From Candidatus Kouleothrix ribensis (GTDB lineage: Bacteria; Chloroflexota; Chloroflexia; Chloroflexales; Roseiflexaceae), in NCBI GenBank assembly GCA_016722075.1, contig JADKGW010000001.1, forward strand, positions 5,456,001 through 5,520,000: a stretch of DNA of 64,000 nt. Direction: 5' to 3'. The translations under genes were made by a program, and so were the position numbers. Within the stretch, counting starts at the first letter, position 1. Every line of letters begins with the position of its first letter. This document shows positions 43,754-51,895 of this stretch, in pieces. The notes beneath the pieces were generated by a model, which searched no databases, had not been told where the DNA came from, and saw nothing but the letters and a program-made list of their open reading frames with translations.

Positions 43754-44792
43754 AAATGGCTCCTGGCCTGGGCGGAATCTGCTTCCACGCATGCACGATT
43801 GCGCTGATTGTCCAGTTATCAGCCATCCGCGCGTTAAAGTCGTCAATGGCGGCATCCGGATCACAATCAGCAAACAGGTGTGCGGCGCCCATGCCATGCT
43901 GGCTGAGGTAGACTACATGGCGTGGGATGCCGCTCCCCGGAGGTGGTCGTTTTGGCGATGCCCGAATTGTTTCTGCTGCGACACCAACATCACCACCACC
44001 ATGAGTTCCATGGTAGTTGTCCTGCTGATTTTGGGGCGTTTTGGGCGATTGAGAAGCCGGATTCGGGGCCTCGTCGCCAAAACTGTAGTGGACTCTTTTT
44101 TGAGGCTGTAGTGGACTCTTTTCTAGTGGACTCTTCTGTAGTGGACTCTTCTGTAGTGGACTCTTTTCGGGCGGTGCATCGCCGGAAACCGTCCACTCTG
44201 GTGGACTCTTTTCGGAAACAGTCAACTCTAGTGGACTCTTTTCGGTCTGTTCGCCCGAAATGGTCAACTCTAGTGGACTCTTTTCGGAAACAGTCAGCTC
44301 TGATGGACTCTTTTCGGAAACAGTCAGCTCTGATGGACTCTTTTCGGAAACAGTCAGCTCTGATGGACTCTTTTCGGAAACAGTCAGCTCTGATGGACTC
44401 TTTTCGGTCTGTTCGCCCGAAATAGTCAACTCTGGTGGACTCTTTTGTGTCCGATGTATCCGAACCCCATGCTGCACGATCGTCTGATGAACGACCTCTC
44501 GTAACTGGTCGGCCATCTGCGCATCGAGGCCGACCATCACGCCGTAGACAGTGGCATTGCCTCTGCCTTTGCCAGGGTTCTTGATCAACTCACCAGCGGC
44601 GACAAGTTCTGCAATGACCGATCGGAGATAGGAAATATTGCGCTCGCCAGTCAGCTCGGCAAGGGCTTCGACGCTGGGCCAGCACACGCCCATTGGATCG
44701 GCATACTTCGCAAATGCGAGCATGATGAGCTTCTTCAAGCCGCGTTGGCGGCAGTGCTCCCAGACTCGGTTGTAGGTGCTAAACGAAGCCAT
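43638..44792 (-). CDS. Replication initiator-like protein with an internal iteron-coded repeat linker
   Basis: The 384-residue protein has an N-terminal winged helix (about 1-95; CWPSVEALAELTGERNISYL) like phage replication initiators. Residues about 113-235 are a linker of ten-residue repeats, EKSPSELTVS and variants, then EKSPLQ. A C-terminal domain follows (about 280-384). The gene order initiator then DnaC-like loader, with DNA repeats inside the initiator gene, is that of lambda O and P. The ATG at 44792 follows the previous gene closely. Confidence 0.75.
   Translation of the reverse strand: MASFSTYNRVWEHCRQRGLKKLIMLAFAKYADPMGVCWPSVEALAELTGERNISYLRSVIAELVAAGELIKNPGKGRGNATVYGVMVGLDAQMADQLREVVHQTIVQHGVRIHRTQKSPPELTISGEQTEKSPSELTVSEKSPSELTVSEKSPSELTVSEKSPSELTVSEKSPLELTISGEQTEKSPLELTVSEKSPPEWTVSGDAPPEKSPLQKSPLQKSPLEKSPLQPQKRVHYSFGDEAPNPASQSPKTPQNQQDNYHGTHGGGDVGVAAETIRASPKRPPPGSGIPRHVVYLSQHGMGAAHLFADCDPDAAIDDFNARMADNWTISAIVHAWKQIPPRPGAIYEQLQPDPEHKTERSARAPRPSSRSPRPGELDYYKRKT
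44088..44452. repeat. Iteron-like array inside the initiator gene, candidate origin
   Basis: The word GTGGACTC (or ATGGACTC) recurs about a dozen times. The core is a 30-bp unit repeated four times without change (44281-44400), with two longer variants containing GGTCTGTTCGCCCGAAAT on either side. A simpler set of 12- to 18-bp spaced copies lies at 44088-44170. The units are contiguous, so this is not a CRISPR. The position inside the initiator gene matches lambdoid origins. Confidence 0.75.
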
Positions 44793-44793
44793 A

Positions 44794-45075
44794 CTATTCC
44801 TCTGGCCAAATCTCGGCCTCTGGTACCAGCCAAGGCACCGCAACACCGTACACATAGTGGGCCATGCGGGCGAGTGGGCTCGGGAAAGCCCGGCGCTGGC
44901 TCGACTCGCCCAAAATGCGGCGCACGCGCGCGACGGTCTCCTGTTGGATCGTCTCGGGAAGTGTTAGGAACTCCTCTCGTGCGGCTCGCGCCTGGCGGGC
45001 GAGCCGCACTTCCTCGCGCACCTCTTTGTTATAGGGGTCGACTGCTGGGCGGCCTCGGTAGGATGTGCGCTGCAT
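44794..45075 (-). CDS. Hypothetical protein upstream of the initiator
   Basis: A 93-residue basic, helical protein (VREEVRLARQARAAREEFL). AGGAG precedes the ATG at 45075, and the stop is adjacent to the initiator start. No family recognised. Confidence 0.6.
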   Translation of the reverse strand: MQRTSYRGRPAVDPYNKEVREEVRLARQARAAREEFLTLPETIQQETVARVRRILGESSQRRAFPSPLARMAHYVYGVAVPWLVPEAEIWPEE

Positions 45076-45090
45076 AGTGGCCGCTCCTGC

Positions 45091-45663
45091 TTAATTGTCG
45101 TCTGCCGCGTCGTCGGCATAGCCCTGTCCGCGTTCGATGTCTTCGATCGTGCGCTTAAACGGGCCGAGCAGATCGTCGCGCGATGCTTCCGAATCTTTGG
45201 CCGCGCCGGCGTCGGCCTCGACGGGAGGTTCGTTAGCGGGCTGGGCGGCCTCGTCGTCGGTGCTCGTGCTGGCCTGGGCGGCCTCGGTCGGCGGATCGTC
45301 TGCCGCAGCGGTTGTGGTGGTGGTGGGAGACGGAGCAGCAGCGAGCGATTGCTTGAGATCCTTGAGCAGTTCGCGGAACTTTTGTTGGAAGGTTCGGATG
45401 TCGGGGCCGGTCTCAAAGAAGTTCCGCTGGGCCGCCGTGATGCCGAAGACATGCAGGCCGGGAAGGTCGTCGGCGGGCGTCCACTTGTGGGTATACTCGA
45501 TCTTCTTCTTGGTGTTGTACCAGGGCGTTTCCTCGGTCTTGAAGGTCATCGTCAGCTCATCCGCGCCGCCGAGCGCGATGTTGACGACCTCGATTAGCGC
45601 GACCAGGATGCGGTCGCGCCGCTCGTCCGAGATGGTCTCAACCTTGAACCCAATGACGTGCAT
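45091..45663 (-). CDS. Hypothetical early protein with acidic low-complexity tail
   Basis: The 190-residue protein has a folded N-terminal part (about 1-110; TMTFKTEETPWYNTKKKIEY, FGITAAQRNFF). An Ala/Thr/Pro/Asp-rich disordered tail follows, with a conserved-looking end DLLGPFKRTIEDIERG. Acidic tails after a small domain are typical of single-strand DNA-binding or recombination mediators, but no motif confirms that. Confidence 0.55.
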   Translation of the reverse strand: MHVIGFKVETISDERRDRILVALIEVVNIALGGADELTMTFKTEETPWYNTKKKIEYTHKWTPADDLPGLHVFGITAAQRNFFETGPDIRTFQQKFRELLKDLKQSLAAAPSPTTTTTAAADDPPTEAAQASTSTDDEAAQPANEPPVEADAGAAKDSEASRDDLLGPFKRTIEDIERGQGYADDAADDN

Positions 45664-45675
45664 GGCGTTGCCTTT

Positions 45676-45906
45676 CTAGAGTCCTTTGCTGTGCCGATCC
45701 GCTGCTGAGACGCGCGCACGGATAGCGAGGTGGTAGGTGTGCATGCGATCCGCTGCGTCCAGAATCCGGCGCAGCTCGGCCACATCTGCGTCGGTGAGTT
45801 CGAGCCGGAGCCGGGCCTTGAGCACGGCGACGGCACCGTAAATTTCGGAGCGCGCCCCCGCGCAATCGTCAATTGTTGCGATGATCGGGTTTTCGACGTA
45901 CGGCAT
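45676..45906 (-). CDS. Small helical hypothetical protein
   Basis: A 76-residue protein (VLKARLRLELTDADVAELRRI) with AGAAGGAC before the ATG at 45906. It overlaps the upstream membrane protein gene by 38 bases. Function unknown. Confidence 0.55.
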   Translation of the reverse strand: MPYVENPIIATIDDCAGARSEIYGAVAVLKARLRLELTDADVAELRRILDAADRMHTYHLAIRARVSAADRHSKGL

Positions 45907-46315
45907 GTCCTTCTCGCATGCGTTCGTCAAGGTCAAGGGAATCGGCGGGGAGCGTGTCGAACACCGATCGCAGCCACCATGCCGCGATGATGCTGAGTCC
46001 CCCAGGGAGTAGGATGGCGACAAACGCGATAAACACGATCCAGAGGTCGGTCAGGCTGCTAAAGAGCAGCAGGCCGGCCCCACTGCACGAGGTGCCGACG
46101 ATGTAGCTGGCCGGGCGCGGCATGCGGTTACGATAGGGCCAGAGTGCCAGGTGCGCGGCGATGAGCAGCATGAGCGTGCTGAGCGCCCCGGCTGCCATCG
46201 CTGCCGGCAGGGTGCGCATCCATGCCAGGAGGCCCGTGGCGACTAGGCCGGCGCCGAAGCCAAAGGAAAAGAGGGCGCTGCGATGCGCCCGCATGCGAAG
46301 CAAGAGCACGTGCAT
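45869..46315 (-). CDS. Small polytopic membrane protein
   Basis: A 148-residue protein with four hydrophobic segments (SFGFGAGLVATGLLAWM; GALSTLMLLIAAHLALW; SYIVGTSCSGAGLLLF; IVFIAFVAILLPGGLSII). The ATG at 46315 is chosen, with only a weak GGTGAA site. It may be a superinfection-exclusion or holin-type protein; there is no direct evidence. Confidence 0.55.
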   Translation of the reverse strand: MHVLLLRMRAHRSALFSFGFGAGLVATGLLAWMRTLPAAMAAGALSTLMLLIAAHLALWPYRNRMPRPASYIVGTSCSGAGLLLFSSLTDLWIVFIAFVAILLPGGLSIIAAWWLRSVFDTLPADSLDLDERMREGHAVRRKPDHRNN

Positions 46316-46395
46316 AGATTCACCCAACGTCACTACACACAGCCAGGCAGGAGCGGTGTACGATTGAGGTACACCACAACACTGCAACAGACGAC

Positions 46396-46647
46396 CTAGT
46401 CAGTCAGGCCCAGGTTGCGCTCCAGGCGCGCGAGATACTCGGCGGGCTCCATCTGGGCGGGGGCATGCAGGCGGGCAAAGCCGGCGACGCCGGCCTGATA
46501 GCCGGCGAGATAGGCGGGAGTGACCCGCTGGCTGAGCGCTGCCTGAGCCTCGGCTTCGGTGTGCGCGATGCCGATGAACTCGCCGCCCAGGCGTAGATCG
46601 TAGGTGCGCGTCGCGGCGTCGTAGTCGATTGAGGTGGGGATGGTCAT
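46396..46647 (-). CDS. Small hypothetical protein
   Basis: An 83-residue protein with a beta-hairpin start (SIDYDAATRTYDLRLGGEFI) and helical rest. GAGGAG lies seven bases before the ATG at 46647. No family recognised. Confidence 0.55.
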   Translation of the reverse strand: MTIPTSIDYDAATRTYDLRLGGEFIGIAHTEAEAQAALSQRVTPAYLAGYQAGVAGFARLHAPAQMEPAEYLARLERNLGLTD

Positions 46648-46692
46648 GGGAGAACTCCTCGAGTGATGCACTGTGACGTGATATGCTACTGA

Positions 46693-46989
46693 CTAAACGA
46701 TCCCGGCGTGTGGTACAGGGGCGATTTGGCACAGATGCGCGCAGGCAATGTGGTACGCATCATTGAGCGGCAGCCCCTCGACGGCAGAGATTTCGGCGGC
46801 CAGTTCGACACTGTCGGGCAGCGCAACGTGGCCGGGCCGCGGCTGTGGTGGGTGGGGGCAGTTGATGGCCAGATGCCCATATTCGCCACAGTTCACGCAG
46901 ACCGTGCCGACGGCGCATACTGCGCCTGGGCTATCGTCCAGATAGTCGCGCAGGACGCCGCTGTCGGTGTGATCATCGGGGTGGAACAT
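46693..46989 (-). CDS. CCHC zinc-knuckle protein
   Basis: The 98-residue protein contains CVNCGEYGHLAINC, an exact C-X2-C-X4-H-X4-C retroviral-type zinc knuckle, at about residues 31-44. The rest is helical with a His/Cys-containing C-terminus. Zinc knuckles bind single-stranded nucleic acid and are rare in bacteria. In an early operon it may act on mRNA or replication intermediates. Confidence 0.65.
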   Translation of the reverse strand: MFHPDDHTDSGVLRDYLDDSPGAVCAVGTVCVNCGEYGHLAINCPHPPQPRPGHVALPDSVELAAEISAVEGLPLNDAYHIACAHLCQIAPVPHAGIV

Positions 46990-47022
46990 CGTCAGCCTCT
47001 TTCTTGGTGTGCAGGTTGGTCG

Positions 47023-47163
47023 TTAATGCGTGATACAGGCCGCTGCCGCGCGGCTTCCATCGTTCTGGGGTGAGCACGTGGCATCGCCCGCGCAGGCCAG
47101 CAGGACGAACGCCAGGAGTGCGAGCGTGAGTGCGATGATGAGCTTGGTGGGTGTGCTTCGCAT
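47023..47163 (-). CDS. Very small lipoprotein-like peptide
   Basis: A 46-residue protein with a signal sequence ending in a lipobox-like LALLAFVLLAC, followed by a short Cys/Asn/Asp tail. AAGGAAC precedes the ATG at 47163. Small phage lipoproteins often act in superinfection exclusion; that role is only suggested by type. Confidence 0.5.
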   Translation of the reverse strand: MRSTPTKLIIALTLALLAFVLLACAGDATCSPQNDGSRAAAACITH

Positions 47164-47186
47164 TGGGTGCAGTTCCTTTCGTCGTA

Positions 47187-47405
47187 CTAGGTTGCCGCCG
47201 CCGACAGCTGCCGAACCGTGTACTCCTGGCACAGCGTCTGCGCCGCGCTCGGCGTCTCCGTGATGCCGATGCAGCCCACGCTGTTGATCATCGCCAGGTA
47301 GTCGCGGCTCGCGCGGTCGAACTCGACCCGCCAGCCATCGCCCTGCGAGACGATGAGGTTTGCTTTGACGAGGCTTGGTTTGACCTTTACGGTGCGCTTG
47401 TTCAT
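47187..47405 (-). CDS. Small hypothetical protein
   Basis: A 72-residue protein with a basic beta-rich start (KRTVKVKPSLVKANLIV). AGGAG precedes the ATG at 47405. Not recognised. Confidence 0.5.
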   Translation of the reverse strand: MNKRTVKVKPSLVKANLIVSQGDGWRVEFDRASRDYLAMINSVGCIGITETPSAAQTLCQEYTVRQLSAAAT

Positions 47406-47427
47406 CGTGGTGGCTCCTGGTGGATGT

Positions 47428-47628
47428 CTAGACGGCGATATCAGTGCTGGTCTTTTCGTAGTCTTTTGGCCTATCAATAGATCGAACGGGCAACAAAAAA
47501 GCAGCCAATGCACGACGAACGACCTCCGAGAAGCTGACTGTAACACCGTACTCTAGCGAGAGTTCTTGTGCGCGCTGCTCGGCGGCGGTGATTAGAGTGT
47601 CATCCAAGTTCACGGTTTTTACAGTCAT
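47428..47628 (-). CDS. Ribbon-helix-helix regulator (first gene of the early operon)
   Basis: The 66-residue protein matches the CopG/RHH layout: a beta-strand start TVKTVNLDDTLI, then two helices with VSFSEVVRRALAAFLL. It heads the early minus-strand operon and is transcribed from a consensus promoter that overlaps the repressor promoter, so it takes the place of Cro. A CTATCAATAG operator-like word lies inside its 3' part (47471-47480). Confidence 0.75.
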   Translation of the reverse strand: MTVKTVNLDDTLITAAEQRAQELSLEYGVTVSFSEVVRRALAAFLLPVRSIDRPKDYEKTSTDIAV

Positions 47629-47651
47629 TGGTTTTTCCTTAGATCAATGAT

Positions 47652-47725
47652 CTATTGATAGACCAATTATAGCTGATATATTAACTCTTGTCAAGGGGTA
47701 ATAATGCGTGATATACTATCAATAG
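47652..47725. promoter_or_regulatory. Divergent promoter switch with operator pair
   Basis: On the minus strand TTGACA (47694-47689), 17 bases and TATAAT (47671-47666) form a perfect consensus promoter. On the plus strand TTGTCA (47688-47693), 18 bases and TATACT (47712-47717) drive the repressor, so the two -35 boxes coincide. CTATTGATAG (47652-47661) and its inverse CTATCAATAG (47716-47725) flank the pair, and a third copy lies at 47471-47480. This is a typical lysogeny switch design. Confidence 0.75.
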
Positions 47726-47754
47726 TGAAACAGTCTATGTGTAGGGCACAGACC

Positions 47755-48141
47755 GTGAATCGTCTAGCCATGTGGCTTCAAGACGCCATAGACAAAGAGG
47801 GATGGTCGAGGCGCGAGGCTGCGCGCGAGACGACAGTGTCCTACAGCGCACTCACCGCTATTCTCAATGGTACAACAAAAGTGCCCGAGCTGGAAAATCT
47901 TGATAAACTAGCTCGGCGTTTTAAGGTGCCACTTATCCGTTTGATTGAGTACTGCGACTACGATCTAGGGTTTACGACTCCGGCCGATCGTGAGCAGTAT
48001 CTGGCTCAGTTGATTGCGCGCCAACCTGAGTATGAAGAGGCGGTTGAGGGGCTGCTAGCATTGTCTCCATCGGACTTCGAGGCGGCTGCGAGGCATATTG
48101 AGCTGTTGCGGCGATCCGATCAAGCAGGCGAAAAACCCTAA
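47755..48141 (+). CDS. XRE-family repressor (CI-like)
   Basis: The protein has an N-terminal helix-turn-helix (GWSRREAARETTVSYSALTA, NGTTKVPELENLDKLARRF) and a short helical C-terminal region with no LexA-type peptidase. It likely represses the divergent early operon. An ATG at 47704 in the same frame would precede the promoter's -10 box. The GTG at 47755 with GTAGGG upstream is therefore chosen, giving 128 residues. Confidence 0.8.
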   Translation: MNRLAMWLQDAIDKEGWSRREAARETTVSYSALTAILNGTTKVPELENLDKLARRFKVPLIRLIEYCDYDLGFTTPADREQYLAQLIARQPEYEEAVEGLLALSPSDFEAAARHIELLRRSDQAGEKP

Positions 48142-48192
48142 TTCGTAATGCTTGATAGTCATCGGGCGGAATAGACATACCTCAACCTCGCA

Positions 48193-48388
48193 CACCTGTT
48201 CTAAACGCGGATACCCATTCTCGTATACTATGGCCCTCCGTGTCAAGTCGGTTTGCTTCGCTGTCATGTTCCTGTAATGTGCTGTGACGATAGATGTCAC
48301 AACATTCTGTCCTGGTTTTTGAGTAGCTCTTTGCATAGTCTTTCGCCATGTATTGTATCCTTCTGCCGCCCGCAGAAAGAGCGACACC
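48193..48388 (+). repeat. Leader repeat, copy 1 (upstream regulatory region)
   Basis: About 195 bases, beginning CACCTGTTCTAAA and ending at the start codon of the next gene, recur before the gene at 53806 (52113-52220 plus 53722-53805). Conserved words include GCTGTCATGTTCCTGTAATG and TTTTTGAGTAGCTCT. A hairpin TTCTGC...GCAGAA lies just before the start codon; its loop differs between copies but its stem is kept. Both copies precede exported proteins. Confidence 0.75.
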
Positions 48389-49174
48389 ATGGCAATCATA
48401 CGCGCTCTCATCGCCCGAATCCAGGGTGTATTTGCCTGGTGGATTGCGGACATTCGCCGTCGCCCCTCGATTGTAGGTAAGGTTGCTTCCCTGGTTATTG
48501 GTCTCTTTGTGCTGTGCTGCGCCTGCTCGTTCGGGCTGGCTGCTGTGCGCGGTACTGGCCAGGCGATCGGCCTGGTTGCTGCCAATACTCCCACCCCAGC
48601 GCCGACCAATACACCACAGCTGACCGCGACCCCGCTCCCCACAAACACCCCACTCCCCAGCGATACGCCCGTGCCGACCGAGACTCCGTTGCCGACGAAT
48701 ACGCCAGGGCCGACCGACATGCCGACACCAACGAATACGCCTGAGCCGGCACCAACGCAAACGCCGCTCCCATCGTTTGCCGACCAGGTGCGGAATGCAC
48801 TCAGCCCTGCGCTCACGAACGGCAATCGCGATCTTGAACGCATTTCCACGATCGAGGCGGAAGAGGGCGGTCGTATCTATGTTCAGTGGACTATCAATGA
48901 CAACTTCACTGAGGGCCTGATCAAGACAGGTGCAAAACTTGATGTGAAGAATATGCTGAAAGCGATCCACGATGCAGGCCTGTCGTACAGTCGAATCGTC
49001 GTCGAGGGCAGCTTTGCACTCGTTGACGCGCTCGGCAATACGAAGGAAGTGATCGTCGTTCACGCAGAATACCCGCGCGAGCTGGTCGATCAGATCAACT
49101 GGACAAACTTCCTGAACAAGAATGTCTATGTTGTGGCGGAGAATGTGAAGCTCCATCCTCTGTTCCGAGATTGA
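48389..49174 (+). CDS. Membrane-anchored protein with Thr-Pro linker
   Basis: This 261-residue protein has a cytoplasmic N-terminus, one membrane helix (VASLVIGLFVLCCACSFGLA) and a 70-residue Thr-Pro-rich linker (NTPTPAPTNTPQLTATPLP type). An extracellular domain follows (about 130-261; YVQWTINDNFTEGLIKTGAK) with a mixed alpha/beta pattern. Such linkers are characteristic of Chloroflexota surface proteins. The ATG follows the conserved leader. Function not recognised. Confidence 0.75.
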   Translation: MAIIRALIARIQGVFAWWIADIRRRPSIVGKVASLVIGLFVLCCACSFGLAAVRGTGQAIGLVAANTPTPAPTNTPQLTATPLPTNTPLPSDTPVPTETPLPTNTPGPTDMPTPTNTPEPAPTQTPLPSFADQVRNALSPALTNGNRDLERISTIEAEEGGRIYVQWTINDNFTEGLIKTGAKLDVKNMLKAIHDAGLSYSRIVVEGSFALVDALGNTKEVIVVHAEYPRELVDQINWTNFLNKNVYVVAENVKLHPLFRD

Positions 49175-49228
49175 GCTACCCACCAACTTCTCGATAAACA
49201 CAGATTACTTTGCAGAAAAGGGAGACTT

Positions 49229-50254
49229 ATGCACCGCCGCTTCATTGCCCTCTACCTCTGTGTCCTCTGTGCGTTCCTGGCACACATCCCCAGTGCCGAC
49301 GCCCAAACTGCCCAGCGCTGCTTTGGTGAAACTGGCTTCTGTGTCGAAGGGCGCATCCGCGAGTTCTGGGAACAGAACGGCGGCTTGCCTGTATTCGGCT
49401 TCCCCATTACTGATCAACACGAAGAGATGTTGGAGGGCCGGCCGTACCAGGTGCAATGGTTCGAGCGCAACCGGCTCGAGTTGCACCCCGAGAACGCGCA
49501 CCCCTACGACGTGCTGCTGGGCCGACTCGGCGCCGACCGGCTGGCCCAGCAGGGCCGCGACCCGTTCACCTTCCCCAAGGGTGGCCAGCAACCAGGCTGC
49601 CGCTTCTTCCCAGAGACTGGCCAAAGCGCCTGCGGCGACATCTTGAAGGCCTGGCGTGCCAATGGCCTTGAGATCGACGGGCGGCGCGGCAAGACGGAAG
49701 CCGAGAACCTGGCGCTGTTTGGGCTGGCGATCAGCCCGCTCCAGACCGAGGTGCTCGGCGACGGCAAAGAGTATCAGGTGCAGTGGTTTGAGCGGGCGCG
49801 CTTCGAGCTGCACCCGGAGAACGCGCCGCCCTACAATGTACTGCTGGGCCTGCTGGGCAACGAGATCCGTGTGAATGCTGGGCCACCGCAGACGATCGCG
49901 CCAGCGCCGATCGAGCCGAAGCCTCTCCCGCCACCGAGCTACAATGCGTGCCAGGAAGATCCGAATCCCGGTGCCGCGCCAAACTACCCGGTCGCTATCG
50001 TCACAGTCAACAAGGGCGATGAATATGTGGTGCTCAAGAACGTCAGCGGCGAAGCGGTCAACCTCGACGGCTGGCATATGTGCAGTATCAAGGGCAACCA
50101 GGAGCACCCGATCAGCGGCGCGCTTGGGCCGGGTGAGCAAAAGCAGTTCCCAGGGCCGGCTGGCACCATTTGGTCGAATAGCGAGGACGACAATGGGTCG
50201 CTCTACAATGCGAATGGCCAGCTGGTGAGCTATTGGAACGACCCGACGCGGTAG
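49229..50254 (+). CDS. Secreted protein with duplicated WFER modules and lamin-tail domain
   Basis: The 341-residue protein has a signal peptide (ALYLCVLCAFLAHIPSADA). It has two copies of a module ending YQVQWFERNRLELHPEN then PYDVLLGRLG (about 60-100 and 180-220), the first preceded by an LGFP-like GGLPVFGFPITD. A C-terminal lamin-tail-like domain (about 250-341; DEYVVLKNVSGEAVNLDGW) completes it. It is probably a cell-surface or matrix protein. Fragments of its C-terminal domain recur at 50270 and 61029. Confidence 0.75.
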   Translation: MHRRFIALYLCVLCAFLAHIPSADAQTAQRCFGETGFCVEGRIREFWEQNGGLPVFGFPITDQHEEMLEGRPYQVQWFERNRLELHPENAHPYDVLLGRLGADRLAQQGRDPFTFPKGGQQPGCRFFPETGQSACGDILKAWRANGLEIDGRRGKTEAENLALFGLAISPLQTEVLGDGKEYQVQWFERARFELHPENAPPYNVLLGLLGNEIRVNAGPPQTIAPAPIEPKPLPPPSYNACQEDPNPGAAPNYPVAIVTVNKGDEYVVLKNVSGEAVNLDGWHMCSIKGNQEHPISGALGPGEQKQFPGPAGTIWSNSEDDNGSLYNANGQLVSYWNDPTR

Positions 50255-50269
50255 ACATATCAGAACGAC

Positions 50270-50518
50270 ATGGATGAGGTCGCACTCGCGTTTTGGGCGA
50301 TTGCTGGTATTGGCGGCGCGGCGACAACCGCTGCGTATAAGGTTATAGAAATGTGCAGCATTATTGGTGGGCAGCAGCACCTGATCAGCGGCCGCCTTGC
50401 CCTAGGTGAAACAACGATCTTCCTGAACACTGGTAGTCCAATCTGGAATAACAGCTTGCCCAATCCCAGCTCGCTCTACAATCCGAGTGGCCAACTCGTG
50501 AGTTATCGGAGTGCATAA
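50270..50518 (+). pseudogene. Truncated lamin-tail domain, relic of a duplicated gene
   Basis: The 82-codon frame aligns from its middle onward (CSIIGGQQHLISGRLALGE, SSLYNPSGQLVSY) with the end of the preceding protein (CSIKGNQEHPISGALGPGE, GSLYNANGQLVSY). It lacks the signal peptide, the WFER modules and the domain's first strands. It looks like a decayed tandem duplicate. Confidence 0.65.
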
Positions 50519-50583
50519 AAAGAAACCACCCTGGCCAATGCGAAGATAGAATTACAAGTGTTCACGTTGAAGTGGAGGTTTCT

Positions 50584-51870
50584 ATGATTTCGATTGGTGA
50601 TATAATCTCTCTCATAGAGAAAGGGAAGAACATCAGGGATTTTTATACGAAAATGCAAAAAAAGAAAATTGACAAGTTTGTTTTGAGAGAGAAAGCAGGC
50701 CGGCATCGAACCCATCTCTATGAGTTTTTGGCCGAGTTATATTATGATCTGGATATTTTAACCGGCCCTGATGGGCCATTTCCTGTGGGCATTCTGAATA
50801 TTAAAGACGCAGCACGAGAAACCCCTGACACATTACTTGGACATCTCCTCCAGCGTAGCGAAGAGATTAAAGTAAAAGAGCCTCGTATTTTGGAAGCATT
50901 GAAGCGACGCGGTGCGAATATCTGGAATGGTAAAACGTTTTCGCTCGAGTCACTAACACTGGATTTAGAAGGAAATGTAAACAAGATAAATGCCAGTATT
51001 GGTTCCTATTTCAACATGGTCTCATCAGCTGACTATCTTGAATTTGAAGCATTTGCAGCCATTGAAAGTCTCGATGCCAACATTGCACTCGATGATCTGC
51101 CAGCGCGCCAGAAAGCGCTATCGCTAGAAAGAACACCAAGCGAGTGTCTAAGGCATGGTGGCGGTGTGGACTCCGCAATAGCAATATCAACATTAGTCGT
51201 GTACTTACGAGAAGGTCGCTACTGGCTTCTTTGTGAAGTTCGATCCAAGAAGGTGGCGGTTCATAGCGATCTATATCACGTCCTACCATCATTAATGTTT
51301 CAGCCCGTAACCGGATCATCAGAAGCTTCACTGAAAACGGAATGGAGTATCACCCATAATATTTACCGAGAGTATCTTGAGGAGCTTTTCAGTGTCCCTG
51401 AAGTCAGAAGCATTAAAAAGGAAATAGCTCCAGATTTCTTTTATAAACAACCAAATTTGTTATACCTTCAAAATCTCATTCGAGCAGGAACAGCACAATT
51501 ACGCGGTATAGCAGTTGCATTTAATCTGCTCAACCACCGACCAGAAATTTGCACGTTGCTACTCATCAATGATGAGTCTTGGTACACTGATCAGAAAGAT
51601 ATTTTCAATGCTCGTTCGCTTGGGTTGCGACACCTAAACATCAATGAGGAATTTCTTAGGATTGATGCCGATGAAGACAAAACGCATCCCGAACTTGTAA
51701 CGACTCTACCGCTTGACCACGAGCATTGGGGAGAAATAGTAAAACCATCTCTTATGGTTCCACCAGGTGCGGCTGCGTTAGTGCTAGGAGCAAGAGAGGC
51801 CACATCAATATTGAGACTCCCCGAACCAGAATGGCTTCAAAAGATAACCGTGCAGCGGTCGCGACATTGA
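50584..51870 (+). CDS. Unrecognised 428-residue protein in AT-richer DNA
   Basis: The ATG at 50584 has GGAGG at ideal spacing. The N-terminus is helical and basic (IEKGKNIRDFYTKMQKKKID). A central segment YWLLCEVRSKKVAVHSDLYHV, continuing LPSLMFQPV, resembles the core of nudix-like or substrate-sensing domains, and the C-terminal third contains a regular alpha/beta pattern. No catalytic motif is certain. Base composition is visibly lower in GC than in neighbouring genes, which suggests recent transfer. It lies in the accessory block upstream of the CHAT operon. Confidence 0.65.
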   Translation: MISIGDIISLIEKGKNIRDFYTKMQKKKIDKFVLREKAGRHRTHLYEFLAELYYDLDILTGPDGPFPVGILNIKDAARETPDTLLGHLLQRSEEIKVKEPRILEALKRRGANIWNGKTFSLESLTLDLEGNVNKINASIGSYFNMVSSADYLEFEAFAAIESLDANIALDDLPARQKALSLERTPSECLRHGGGVDSAIAISTLVVYLREGRYWLLCEVRSKKVAVHSDLYHVLPSLMFQPVTGSSEASLKTEWSITHNIYREYLEELFSVPEVRSIKKEIAPDFFYKQPNLLYLQNLIRAGTAQLRGIAVAFNLLNHRPEICTLLLINDESWYTDQKDIFNARSLGLRHLNINEEFLRIDADEDKTHPELVTTLPLDHEHWGEIVKPSLMVPPGAAALVLGAREATSILRLPEPEWLQKITVQRSRH

Positions 51871-51895
51871 TTAGTCGAGGCCTAGTCATAAATCG

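Noticed and set aside
44088..44452. CRISPR-like appearance of regularly spaced 30-bp repeats
   Set aside because: Units are contiguous and identical with no unique spacers, they encode a linker in frame, and no cas gene is present.
48182..49201. A 339-residue minus-strand frame opposite the Thr-Pro protein, and similar frames opposite 53485-54303
   Set aside because: They are antisense to exported proteins with clear signal/linker features and cross the non-coding leader repeat.
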